This document shows positions 13,196 to 26,900 of a stretch of DNA of 64,000 nucleotides, in pieces. The position numbers and the translations under genes were made by a program. Below the pieces are notes generated by a model. That model ran no database searches. It saw nothing but the letters and a program-made list of their open reading frames with translations, and was not told the origin of the DNA. Origin of the DNA: Streblospio benedicti (Eukaryota > Annelida > Polychaeta > Spionida > Spionidae). The stretch's first letter is position 1, and each line of letters starts with the position of its first letter. The stretch covers positions 20,365,745 to 20,429,744 of the forward strand of contig CM032660.1 in the NCBI GenBank assembly GCA_019095985.1, written 5' to 3'.

Positions 13196-13767
13196 AATAT
13201 GTAAACCAAGTTGTCACATTTAAATCAACGCAAATTTGGTTACAGCGTGCCAAACAATCAGTTTGGTATGTGGAATTAACAAACAGTATCAGTATCATAA
13301 AAAGATCTCAGGAGCAAAATATATTTATTTGCAAGCTTCTACACTTTATGACAGTCATGTACACACAATGTCCTCAACTGAAAATGTTATGTGCACTAGT
13401 GAACCAGGAAGTGATCAGATGTTCAGTAACCTGAAATATCACTGATGTATTAGTCCTAGATAAACACCCTAATATTGAGTATAGAGTGGACTATACTTAG
13501 CTTTTCTTCATATAAGCCTTATTATAGAGGTGGTCTACTCAAAGGTAAATATGATTTTTACTGAAGGTTTTACTCTGTCATTTGAAATAACCTTCAAATA
13601 TTATGGCTATTAAAACGAACTGTCTGAAAGTGAAATTGTTCATCACTCATGCACTGGGCTCGCCACTGGCACTTGAGTCTTCGCCACTACTAGTGGCACT
13701 AGGTCTATACATGTATGTAGATCTATACGTATAGACGTACGTGGTTATATAGTATTGAGATAATGAA

Positions 13768-14112
13768 GTGGGACACGTCATCCTATGGCCGGGGAGTATA
13801 GCACTCGCGTTTGTAACAAGTGACATAATAAATTGTGTTTCCAAATACAAAGATAAAGAATATCAAGAGCGTCTAAAAACCCTAAAGTTGCCATCACTGA
13901 AGTATCGTAGAGAAAGAGGAGACATGATTGAGGTCTACAAATATCTTCATCATGTCTATAAAGTGGCCTCGCTACCCATAAGTCCGGATGACAACCCAGC
14001 ATCTACCAGAGGAAATAGTTTGAGACTGAAAAAGGAAAGGTGCAAGAAAACAGCAACTCAAAAGTTCTTTAGGCACAGGGCTGTAGATCTATGGAATAGT
14101 CTCCCCAGATGA
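13768..14112 (+). mobile_element. LINE fragment (end of reverse-transcriptase ORF)
   Basis: The frame includes ERLKTLKLPSLKYRRERGDM, IEVYKYLHHVY and KFFRHRAVDLWNSLPR, the usual C-terminal end of CR1/RTE-type LINE proteins. It lies between the two copies of the 1.6-kb duplication. No longer coding region is visible upstream. Confidence 0.75.
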
Positions 14113-14359
14113 AGTTGTCACAGCACCATAGCTTCTATTCACTGCCAAAACATTTTGTATTTCTGTATTATGATGTTTAGTATGAACATGTAGATAGCAA
14201 GTATTATATTTATATACCTCAATAATAAGTTGTTTACAGTACACATTTTTTTTCTATTATGTGCATGGAGCAAACAATGACTTATTTTTCACCTAGCATA
14301 GCATTGATTAAATTATAGAAAATCATTTGACCATTGTTTATGTTGGTATAAAATATAAA

Positions 14360-15955
14360 TATTGATATATCAAAATCTGATATCATTCAGTACTAAATAA
14401 AGTATTAAAAAGATATCCACCACAATGTTTCTGTAGCCTATTTAGTTAACGCTTGTCTTTTTATTATAGGGATGTGGCGTTCTTGTAGTTACTATACATG
14501 GATGTCAAATTTTTGTGGTTCTATTTGTCTACATATTTATTACATTAAGATTCTGATTATTGACATTTAGTTTATGAAATATATGTAGATTGTGATTCTA
14601 AAAGTATATGTATATTTTGCTAAACTTTTTAGTTTGTGATATTTTATAAAAATCATTGAGCCACATTCGATGCACAGGCATTAGTCTTGGTCAATATATT
14701 ATAATTATTCAATTGACAGAAAATTAAGTTGTCAGGCATGCTTAGTTTAGTATCATTTAAAATTGATGAATTTGCTCAAAAATTGTATTGTAAATTATGC
14801 CGATTTTTAGTGAAACTTAATTATTATAACCGTGAACTACTGCCTGTGTTAGCTTCTACATGACAAGCAATCAGTATTGTGATTTTTGCCGCTCGAGCTA
14901 GCTTCTTGTTTGCTTGTATTAATTTGTTATATACATTGTACATATAGATAGGATTTTTTTTTAAATTCTTTTCATTCTTTATATCCATCCATGTTGCCAA
15001 ACTGGAAATTATGAAGAGAATATTCTAGACAAGGTCTTTAAAATTAAATATTTCATTTAGCTTTATGTTTTTGTCAGAACTATTGAGACTATTAGGTTTA
15101 TATTTATCTGATGTATATCAATTTATTTTTTATTATTTTATAGCTATTAATTAGTTATGATATTTTTATTATTCTATAGCTATTAATTAGTTGTCAATTT
15201 TATTGTTAAGTAGGTTAAGCAGTTTGAATTAGCTTTTAAGTTAATAACTATTATGAAAATTTAATCTTAAACATTCAGCTGACGATCAGTACTATCCAAG
15301 GTTCACAGGTTTAAAAAAATATTCTGACTGTTCAATGACTGACTATTTTTATTTCTAATAGCTTTACTACATTGTATGGGATTATGGTTATCAATCTATT
15401 AGTTTAAGCTTTTTTGCTAATAACAATTTTATGGTTTTATGAAAATATTAACTGGCCAAGATGTTTTGTGTGAAATAAACAAATAAAAGGTGCAACATTT
15501 AGGTTGTTATTTTGTGTTTGATTACATTGCATTATAGTTTATTTGGTTGTCAAAAAAAATATATTTAAGATTTTTGCGGTTGGGAAAGAAACGTGACCTC
15601 ATAGAATAAGAAATATATGAATGTAAAAAAGGTTTAGTTATCTGCTTATAAGATAAATATCAAGTTTTCTAAAATACAGGCAATGAATGATCAATAAATA
15701 CTTAAAACCCTGGGGTAAAACCATTAACCAAGATATTGCTTATAATCATAGAGAAGCTTTGGCTTTATAACCAAAAAATGTTTTATAACCAAGATGCAAC
15801 AAAATATACAAGCTACTATTTCTTTCATAGTATCTAACATTTGGGTATCTTATAAAAAAGATACACAGCAATGCTAATATGAAGTGTGTAGTGTCAACAA
15901 AGTGACTAGGAATTTGGATTTCATCTTTCAGATTTGAAATAGTAAGTTTATTCCC
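14360..15955 (+). repeat. Direct duplication, copy 2
   Basis: Second copy of the block at 11560-13195, offset by about 2.8 kb. It is interrupted at its 3' side near 15955 by about 640 bp containing a minus-strand LINE tail; similarity to copy 1 resumes near 16600. Confidence 0.85.
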
Positions 15956-16595
15956 GTTTATTCATTTTATTTTTACACATAAACAGATTCCTATCACTGT
16001 ACTGACATAGCTGAAGACGTAGCTTTGAGAGTGGCTCTGCGCGCACAGGAGCAATTTAGACATTCATCTATGCTTGTTCGACTGATACTGAGCCTAAGCA
16101 TCATAGTCAAACAAGCATAGATGACTGTCTAACTTGTTCTTCTGTGTCTGAAAATAGTGATGATCCTTTCTTCTTAATTATTTTACTTTGGTTTACTTTC
16201 CCTTTATTTTTGGTCTTCCTTAGGTTAAAAACCTGTTGACGGTCTTCAGATTTTTGCTTTCACTGAATAATTAAACTAATAAGTCATTCAAAAAATATGG
16301 GAAAAGTCATCACATACTTTCATCGGACCAATGCAGATCTAAACTGTTTTGAAGTCCATTTAATGTCTCGATACTACAGTTCTGGAAGGCTGTTCCACAA
16401 ATTCACCACCCTGTTCGAAAAAATTCTGTTTGTAATTTAAAATGCATCTCTTTTTAGCTATCTTAACTATGGCCTCTATGCTTCTTTCCATCTTGGAGAC
16501 ATGGGGTTCATTTCCCCAGTATTTGCCAATCTCCTCCCAAAGGCACAGAAACTAGGCCCAGAAGCTAGACAAGCCATGTACTTCCACAACATTCA
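15955..16595 (-). mobile_element. LINE 3' fragment inserted in duplication copy 2
   Basis: On the minus strand near 16380-16430 the frame reads FSNRVVNLWNSLPEL, the standard end of a LINE reverse-transcriptase protein. The block is absent from copy 1 of the duplication, so it entered copy 2 afterwards or was lost from copy 1. It contains the hairpin at 16058-16130. Confidence 0.7.
16058..16130. repeat. Hairpin, 26-bp arms
   Basis: Arms 16058-16083 (AGACATTCATCTATGCTTGT...) and 16105-16130 pair with two mismatches. It lies within the LINE-containing block, towards its 3' end. Confidence 0.75.
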
Positions 16596-16599
16596 AAAA

Positions 16600-17969
16600 T
16601 ATTCAAACCAATCAAGTTGTCACATTTACATCAATGCAAAAGATCAAATATGCAATTGTCAATTAACTTGTGTAAGAAGCAACTTAAATATACTTCTTTA
16701 CAAGTTTCTCTCACAAAATATTGAACATTTTTCAGTTTATGTTATCATTATATATTTATCTTTCATTTCAAAATGTCCTCCAATTCTAATATCATGAAAC
16801 TATGTGGGGTCATATGTCAACTGAACGAATAAAAGTAAACCAGCCTACCAGGAAAGGTGGCCATATTGTTTTTTGAAATTGATTCTTTATATCTCAGATT
16901 TCAAATTTCAGCTCTTCAATAGGTATTGGCTTTTCATTACATAATCTATTCAAAAGGCTTATGTTGTGTGGTTACCAAATCTGTCTGGTGTGATTCATAA
17001 GAGAGTGTTCATAATGAAATGAAGCTGGGAAAAATGAGATTATGATTGTTTTGGTCAAATGCATTTTCCTTTATAATATGTGTTGCCAACAATCATGATG
17101 CTATTTTTCTAGTAGTGGGCTTTGCCACAATTTAGATTGTTTGCATTGGAATGTTCACATTAATGGTAGTGTTGCCCAACCTCATGCCCAACAGAAAGCG
17201 ATGTTGAATTTTCACATCCACCAAAGGAAAAATTGCTGGTTAGGCAAATTTTGCATCCAGCTGTGTACTTGATTTTTAAGAATGGACTTCATAGGCATGA
17301 CCCCAGACTGCGTTATTTATCAATTGTACACAGCAACCTGATGTGATGACCTCACCTATGGTTGGGTGCATAGGCAGTGAATTTAACCCTAAATTTCACC
17401 AACTAATGTGCCGCAGCGTCACTGGTTTTTATGCTAAAAAAGGTAAAAGTTCCTAGAAATGGTGCCGACGCCGCATGGTATATACCAACACCGAGACAGC
17501 ATATATACCACTTCCCTTCATCACTTTCGCTATGAATATCACATACCTAATGCATACAAAACTCTAGGGGTAAAGCAAATTAAATAAAATGATTGCGTTT
17601 CACCAAATAAGCAAACATCAAAGAGGTAAAGATGTGTATACTACCTCTATGTTCATTTATATTACAAAATCCTGGGTACCCAATAAAGAGTAAATTGTTA
17701 TCAATTAATAAGTGTCATCATTTTCCCTAAGGGATTTTTCCTTTATGCATGGTAGTGGAGTGCAAAAGAAATGTTTCACTTTTCAAGAAGCGAGAACAAT
17801 TTAAGTTTTACTTGTTCACAGAGGGAATACCCTAAAAGTTTCAACAATTGAATTCTGAAACCAGCCTTCATCCCCTGCAGTACTTTATGAACACTCTCTA
17901 TACGAAACTAAGTGCATTTAAACACTAATATAGTTGAAACTTAATTACATTTTAATCTTTGCTCACTAG
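16600..17969. other. Intergenic DNA with a repeat fragment
   Basis: No coding exon is recognised. Near 17300-17370 a segment containing GATGACCTCACCTATGGTTG resembles 37960-38050 (GACGACCTCACCTTTGGTTG), so a low-copy dispersed repeat is present. A 5' non-coding exon of the next gene could lie here: its first coding exon follows an AG acceptor at 17968-17969. Confidence 0.45.
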
Positions 17970-17970
17970 G

Positions 17971-20900
17971 ATGTCAGAAAACGTTGCTGTTTATTTTCCG
18001 GGTGACTTACTTCACCCACACCCAAAGATTGGAACAGTCCTATCGCATGCGAGATGCTATGGCCTGCGCTTGGATATGGAAGTGGTAAAAATATTAAACA
18101 AACTTTCATTCTAACATTTTTGTGTTACAACAGTTGTATTTCATCTGATCTGATAGTTGTTTGAATTGCAAAAGTCAATTAAAATATACATGAGTATTAG
18201 GTTCGGAATTAGATGGAAAAGCTACTCGTCAACAGCACTTAATAATCTAACTGTCCTCCAAAAGATGTACTCATCCTCTTTGTACAAACCCTATACCTGT
18301 ATGTAAAATTGACTAGAATCTGCTACTTGTCAAAAGAACGAGTTGCTAAAACTTTTTCCTTGTCCTCCACAAGGTTTACCCACCCCCGCCCCCCGCCCCA
18401 CCCCAACCCCATGATCATCCAACAGAAATGAATTATCCTTCACCCCCAACCCCATTATCAGAGGGTTTCAAAATTGAATGACGCGCCCAACCCCCACCAT
18501 TTGGCTGGCACCCTCCCCGCGATAATAAATGGTCACTCCCTAAGCACATGGTTGAGCAAGAAATGCATTTTTTTTCAACTCTTTTCTCCTCAGGAGCATC
18601 TACATAGTACATACAGACGCTAGGTTGCCAAATTTGAACCTTGAAACGTAAAATCCAATCTGCATTGAAATTATGAAAAAGTAAATTGTTCAATCTCTTT
18701 GTAGTCTATCAAATCAGTTATGTCCATAGAGATCCTTCAGTCAGTGGGAAGTATAGCTAACTTATAAAATTTATGCTAACAAGAAATTAAAACATCTAGT
18801 AAAAAGTTAGAATATATTTTGTTTACAAATAAGTAATATTTTCAGGGTCTAGAAGATAAAATATTGAGAGATGATAGTGTTGTGCAGCTTCTCGATGCTA
18901 GCTCTATACCAAAGCGTAAAGAACTATTTCTTGCGTTGAAAGAAATTTTCAACAAAAAAAGGCAGGTGGTAATATTATATCTACGAAAGGACGAACAAAT
19001 AGTGAAAGAGCTATTTGAAAATTATCGACTTTGCTGCATTGATAGTCCAAGCTTTACAAGTGAAATTGAAATGATGATCAAAGGTAACTGTATTAATATT
19101 CTAATTTTCATTTTAAAAGTACATCTCAACAATTTTAACATATTCTTTAATATGTACATGTACATTGTATTTGTATTTTGTAGCACTTTTTGTAACATTA
19201 TTTTTTGCCAATATTACAAAGATTTACAATAGGACAAATGCATACATGTAGTTAATTGTTTTCAGATACTTAGTGGCATGAATGCAGGATATTTGTGCAA
19301 CATAAAATGATTATTTTACAGTAAGTTATTTTTTCAAAGAAATGTTATATTTTCTTTGCATTTTCAGTGCTGAAGAAGCTAATTTTGTCTCCTGTCTCAG
19401 TGTCGCTATTACAACCAAATGAGCAAATGAAAAACCTTATTGAGAAAAAATCACGCCATAAACCAGAAATGGTTCTATCTCTTGATGGTGATATCAATAA
19501 AGTTCTTGGTAAGTATTTGTTTCTTTTGCCACGCCCACTGAAGCTGTAGCACCATCATTTGTACTTACAGACAATAATACCATAAATCTTCTATTAATGG
19601 CCAACAGCTATTTGCTTACTTCTATTGGAGGGGCGTTTATCACAGGTGGGCGCTAGTCGGTTAAAAAACGTGGAATGACACAGCGTTCTTGTTTCAAGCG
19701 ATGCATCATTGTTAGGAGCTTTACACAATGCAACCTCGTCATATTTAAATACNNNNNNNNNNNNNNNNNNNNNNNNNNNNNNNNNNNNNNNNNNNNNNNN
19801 NNNNNNNNNNNNNNNNNNNNNNNNNNNNNNNNNNNNNNNNNNNNNNNNNNNNTCCTACAAAATTTGTAAAGAAATAGCCTTGACAGCAGCGCACAGGAAT
19901 CACTCGTGTGGGATGTACATGCCTGGTAAATGTTCAGGGATAAAGGATAGGAAAGGAATGACAGAAATAGACATGTATCGGTGGCGATTCCAAGTGACAG
20001 AGCCTAATCCTTAGAGGATTATAAGCTGGCCAAGTATGAACCAGTCTTAACCAGTCTGAAGGAGAAGGATAGCTGGCCTAATGGATAAGGGGCCTAATCT
20101 ACATCTATATATATATCGTGAGTTCGATTCCATGGTCATCCAAAGTTTTACAGGTTTACCCTGATAATTTCACACTTGGTGGGCAAATGAAGACCCGCAT
20201 GCTTCATAGAAGCCACCGGGTAGTCTCACCATTAACAGTTCTCCGTGGGCCAAGTTAGGACCAAGTTAAGAGGTAATGGGAATGGAGGCTACCACATTGG
20301 TATGCAAACTCAAAGCTGTTAGGTGTGCGTGGCCATGTCGGATGGTCGTAATCAGGTTCACAGAATTCTAATGGTCTCTCAGAAGCTAGCGGGCGACTAT
20401 ATATGGGATGTGGTCGTTTGGAAATAATTCCTGAGCTAGAGTCCATCTGTGCCACAGAGCTACGAAAGATATGGTGTACAATGTACTGAAATTGTATAGA
20501 TACCTATAAGAACCAGTCATTTTTGTCTTTGGCAAGACTTTCGCTCTTGTCACAAGAGCTTCGTCGCGCCTAATTAAAAGATCCTCTCACTGGGTCACAT
20601 GATTCTTATAATAATTATAATTTATAATATAATTTACCTTTCTCACAGGGCACTAAGGCTTTATTGATGAGAATAGTCACATACATGTGAAACTTGTTGC
20701 GGATATGAGGGAATCCAGGCAGCCACAGTGCAGCGCCAACCCGTTTGTGTCACCACTGTCTTGCATTGCTACTCAACAGTGGCGACACGTTGTGTGGAAT
20801 CGGCAACTTAATGGCTAGACGTTTGACGTTCTTGTTTTGGCGACAGCGAGTCTGCCGTGTGTGGGTGTGTGGGCCGCGAACTCACGATGCAAGCAAATCC

Positions 20901-23900
20901 TGTTTGCAAGTCGCACGCTCTAACCATTAGGCCACCGAGACCACATCTACATGTATATAATTTCAGTATTAGGTTTATATAATGGAACCCAATAGAAGCT
21001 TACATTCTGTGATGGTGTACAATGTATATCCTGCACCAAGAGATGGCTGGGGCCGGCCACCAAGATGCCATGAAGCACCTCGGGCCCATAGTTGTCGAGG
21101 AGTTGTGGGGGTCTGTAATGAAAGTAAGAATCAACTTATAATTGATGCTACAATATGAAGCAGTTGCCTGCGAATATAAATTCATTTTGCATAAACAGTA
21201 CATTTGCTCGATTTTGCAATGGATGAAACAATTATTGGTTTCAAGTTATAAATTCATATATACTTCGTTGAGCCACTTCATTGAGTATGAAACACTTAAT
21301 CTGTGAAGATATTTTCCACCACAACCCCACTATCTCAGATTCTGAATAATAGCATTTTTTACAAAGGGTACATACATGTACTTGCAGTGAGACTACAGCA
21401 ATGTATTAAATGTAATTTATTATGAATAGGAGAAAAACTATTGTTACAACTCTGCTCTCACTGTTCTGCCAAGCAAGCTCCTACCGCTGTATTGACAAAA
21501 ATAACCCAGAATATAATAGGCAGCCTGGCAGCAGCACACGGGGACCTCTCACCTGGTGGCTTAGAAAGCTTCGGGGATGAAGGATAGGAAAGGAATGACA
21601 GAAATAGACACGTATCAGTGGCAATGCCAAGTGGCTGAGTCTAATCCGTATGTAATGAGCTTATAAGCTGGTCAAGTATGAACCAGCCTTTGAACGTGCA
21701 GGACGGCTTGCCTAATCAATAAGGCGCCTGATCATAGATGACTGGTCTGGTGGTATCAGGAAATTGTTAATTGTGAGTTCAATTCCATAACCATCTAAAG
21801 TTTTGCAGGCTTACCCCAAAATTTTCACATATGTCTACTCAGTTATCACACTAATGAATTACTTAAGAGCTGTGTAGATACTACATATTCTCTTACACGG
21901 TTGTGGGTGAACTGAGTTTTGAACTGTTCAAAATTTTGAACCACGCACAATTTTTATCCAACACACATCACTGCATGCCTATGCATGTTCCTCATAAAAA
22001 CAACTGATGAAATACATATACCACTTATTGCCACTGATACATCACATAAAGGCTTTAATGTCATGCATGATTCTAGTCTCGATCAACCAGACTGACACTA
22101 CTGCGTTCGACAGAAAGTAAGTGAGTAAGGGTAGGGTCTGGGTTGACCGAGACTAGCATGATTCATGCGTTTACATGATTTTCAACTAGTTTGGCCCTCA
22201 GCCCTTTAGATATACCGTATACGACCATCCAAGCGCCCAGGGCTGTTCTATTGAAATTTTCTCAAACTGGGGCATGGCCTATTACACGAGAGTGCAGCTA
22301 CTACATAATTCTTAAGGACATTTAAGAAAAGGGGGGCTGTTACACAAGAGTGGGCACTTGGATGGTTGTATACGGTACATGTACCATATTCTTGCATACA
22401 GGCACATGTGCCTTGAAAAAAAGTCACTATTTGGAGCGTCTCTGATTCTTACTTTTATATGATTGTTTGTGTACTTACATTGGTATTTTAATGGGCCAGA
22501 TTTTGATATATGGTCAACTTTTTCAATATATTCCCTTAATACTTTATTACATAATAATTTGTTTCCAGTTCAAGGAAGATTGCATCAGAAACTTGAAAAG
22601 AGATTTCCCTGATGTGGAATATTTGATTAAGAATGATGAGGATGAAAAATTCATCAATAACCTTGACAAAAAAGTTGATGGTGGGTGAGAATACTTTTCT
22701 AAAATATTTCACAGAATTTCACAAAAAGATTAGATACTGTCATATTCTATTGTATTTTCTAAATAGGAACAATTTCAATCCAGTCACCAGGAACGGCGTT
22801 GTCATCTAGGTAGCTAATTAGACTGGGAAACAGATTTTCTGACACTTTTATCTAATTTTATTTTTTATTTACTCTCATACGATATTCATGAATTGTATTG
22901 CACCACAAGTAATCTCATTACTTACTACTATTATTATATTTACTTTTCATTTTTATTTTCTATTTTTATTTTTCAACTTGATTGTTACATAATATTTTCA
23001 TCAAGAACTAAGTCTTCAATATGACTGTTTTCAATAAGGCAAGGGGTTAATATAACCCGTAGGGATCAATGCCCAAACCGACATTCTTCTAACTTATTCT
23101 TTATTTCGTAACTTGTATTCATTATATGTGATAGAGAAAATAAATATTATTTAAAACAACAAAATTGAAAAGTAAGCTGTACACATAAAAAATGGAAGAA
23201 TGCTATTGAATCATTGCTTCATAGAACCACATACTGTATGAATAGATAATTGCTAATGCAATTAAAACAATTATGTTTAAAGGGGAAGCCTAGAACATTT
23301 TTTTTACTTTTCTAATTTTTAGTTGATTTAGATGATTTTCATAAACATATATTGGTGTAACATGATTTAAGATTTTTTCTCAATTTTTTTCAGAAGTGAA
23401 AATCTATTCAAAAATGTTTTTAAAAGGTATTTTTGTGAAATATGACCTCATCTTTAGGTACATACACTGAACCACTGATGGTGTGTCATTAGATAGAAAC
23501 ACATCTCTTGTATAGAGGACATGTTTCTTTAAATCGGCCCAGCCTTAGAATTTTTAAATATATACATCCTTTTAATGCAAAAATAGTAATTTCAAATATG
23601 ATTCCAGCTTTTATGACAGATATTACAAAATGGCCTTTCCACAACTCATTAGTAGTTCATTATTTGTGTGAATATTCATGAAGGAGATTCCGGACTACTT
23701 TGGGTAGGCTCTTGGCTCCAGAAAACATCACATCACATTGATCAAAGAATATAACAAAATTATATCCATCATGAAAAGTTGATTCAAGGAACAAGCACAT
23801 ATCTTTAACTTTGTTTAGTATGTAAAGAGCAATAAAAAAATTGGAGGATGATAATTATCAAACCCAAACAGATCATCAGACAAACCAATATGTGATTCTG

Positions 23901-26900
23901 TGAAATGTTGGTAGCCTCGCATTGGACATTATTAATGCCTCACTGCACTCTTGGAATACAGTCATTCCCCTATTGAAAGATGTTTAGTGTTACTTTTAAC
24001 ATAACATTTTGTAGAAATTGCATGTTGTTGTTTTTATTTTATAAGAGTAGTGTCGATTATAATCTTTGTCTGTCTCTTATATATCTAGATTTTGGAGGAA
24101 GTACGCCTTTTCAGTAAATTTACTATGGTTATGGTTTTTCTATTTTATTCAAGTGAAATAGTCTGGGGGTATTATGAAAGCCATTAAGTAGTACAAGGAA
24201 ATACAGTAGAACCTATCCTTTGTGGAGACCTTTGTAAAAAATGAAAATCGTCCATGTAAGGCACATGTCCTGAACAGAGAGATTCTCAATATAACATTAA
24301 AGTAATTGGAGAAGAGAAATGTGTCCATACAATACGGATCTCCTAAATATAGAGGTGCCTCCATAGACAGGTTTCACTGTACATCGGACCTCATTTCAAC
24401 AGTATTACTGGTAATGATTCCATGATATCTGAAGATTTCAAGAAATTGCATAAATAGTTTTCTGTTGAATTATCATTCTATAAAAAGAAGTGGTAGATAC
24501 AGTTATAATCCAATCAATGGAATAAGCATCTTTGTTGAATCAACACTTTAAAAATGGATTGACAACATTGGATTATGGCATAAACTTGGTAAAATCTTGT
24601 ACCTATTGTAATATTGTTCATGACAGAAGAAAACACATTCTCAAATATGGACGTTAGAAAGTTTTCATCAATTGCTTGAATACAAGGCCACAAAATGAAA
24701 AAATGAAGGCTGGGGCGACATTGATAAATAATCTAAGATAGAACCACAGGATTTACAGAAGTGACATGTGGCTGACTGTTTTTATTTATGTACCTAAAGA
24801 TATGCCTAGATTTCTGAACATTTTGTGTTTAAAAATATTTAAAAAAAATAAAAAAAAATAAAAAATTGTTTATGTGGTGGGGCTATTTTTTGTAAATGAA
24901 TGAAGTAAAAATCATGATTATGAAAATTTTTTCCCTAATTGATGAAAATGTATTAGGCTTCCCACTTAAGAATGTTTATTCCAAAAATAACATTTGTAGC
25001 TTCAGTCCATACAGACATATATAGTATTTAAATTGGATCGATTGGATCATTGCCAATTTAGGATGAAAAATAATTTTTTCAATCATTTCTGTTTATTTGT
25101 AATTTATTCTTTACTATTTTGCAGAATGGCTAGATGATACATTTAATAAGGTAAGCAAACTATTTAAGCAGACATACATGTAAAATAGAAAACATGATTT
25201 TTGTGTTATGGAATTAACAAAGAAGGTCACTTATGTTTCGCCAAAAAGCCCATATGCATATTACAAATATAGTTCTGTTTATATAAATACAGCGAAGGTA
25301 TATCTTATCTGAAAATACTGAATTAATTAATTACCTTCTGTATATTACCATTTTCTGTTTTCATTGCCTGTTGCCTTTTTTATTTCTTTTTCTTTATCTA
25401 TTATATCTTTAAATAAAAACAGTTTAATAAATAGTAGTTATGTATATTTTTCAGATAAGTGGAGAATTACAAGCTATTCGGTGTTCTGAACTGGAAGTTA
25501 ATACTGAAGAAAAGCTGTCCACTCTGCGTGATCGTTGGCAATATTGGCTCGCAATTTGTGGAGAACGTGAAACTAAGGTATAATGTTTTCACATGAAGAT
25601 AATTATTTCACTACTTTTTCATTTTTATGAAATACATGAACATAACTGATATTAATTGGGACCATGTAAAAAGTAAAATTTAAAAATGAAGATGTTCATT
25701 GACCTATCCTCATCGTCATAAACGGTCCTTTTTAGATCACTTGTTACCTATTAAACTAACAGGTGTTGTTGCTGCGATTTGCAGGAAAAGCATGTAGTGG
25801 AGGAAGCTACAGAAATCCTTGAGACCCTCCCTGATTTTGAAGCTCTTGGGTTAGGTAGGTAATTCTGTAATACGCGGAGATACAACAGAAAAGTCTAAAT
25901 AATGTACAGGTTTGAAGGAAAATGCATATAGTTTCAATTGACAAGATTGATAATAACTAACGTATTTTGAAGTAAATCCTAGTATTGTAGAAACCATTTT
26001 GAATCTATTCAAAACAATGTGACCTGGTTGATAATGTTATTTACAGCGGTTTATTGTGCCATCTTTCTACTTTCTAATATCATTGTATGGGTTGTTTACT
26101 TGATATACTTGTTAACTTGATAATGTACAGCACAGTGTTTTAAAAGTCATAGCAAAAACATACCACTAAAGTATGCATCTATTAATACAGGCCCGGCAGA
26201 GCCTGCCAGAGATGTCACGGCTCCTTATCTTGACCGCCCTTTCCAACACAGATTTGTGATAAATACTCTGCCATGTTTTTTCTCGTATATTGATTGTAGC
26301 CTCGATCAACCAGGCCAAGTATTGCATACCATGCAATAGATAGGCTGGTTGAACGTGGCTGATGCACGTTTATGATTCGTACGTCTAACGTTCGTCTAAC
26401 GTAAAAAAGCCACATGTACAAATAGATTCACTACATTTTGCGGAAAACTAAGTCTTTTAAAGAATTATGACAAGTTTCTTGTGTTAAAGTATAAATGAAC
26501 TTAAATGATTTGTTAATTAAATGCTCTTGCTGTTATATAGACGTACTGATAAGGAAATATAATGTAGTTATAAGATTATAATTCTTAATTACAAATGTGA
26601 GGTTCGCCGGGGGACCCAAATGCAAACAAAGCAGAGGGCAAAGTTTGCCTTTGATATGCCACTTAGTAATAGGAAATCCTGTAACATTGTGAAAGTTAAA
26701 TGCATTGAGTTAAAATGTCCTTCTTTTAGGGAATTTCACATTTTCCACGATATTCACCTTTAAAAAATCATGAAAATAGATACTGCCATCAACCATGTCG
26801 TATTCAAAGAGAAATACAAAAAAATCTTTTAATGTAGATTATTTTATCATATTGTAAATACACCTGTATACACATACAACTTATTGCACTTTTCCAAAAA

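Noticed and set aside
20866-20943. tRNA gene on the minus strand
   Set aside because: A and B boxes are present but the anticodon and T stems do not pair properly; it is a SINE head.
21001-21120. Possible missing exon (frame VYPAPRDGWGRPPRCHEAPR before a GTAAGA donor)
   Set aside because: No acceptor gives a phase that joins exon 19508 to exon 22569, and the region is surrounded by SINEs.
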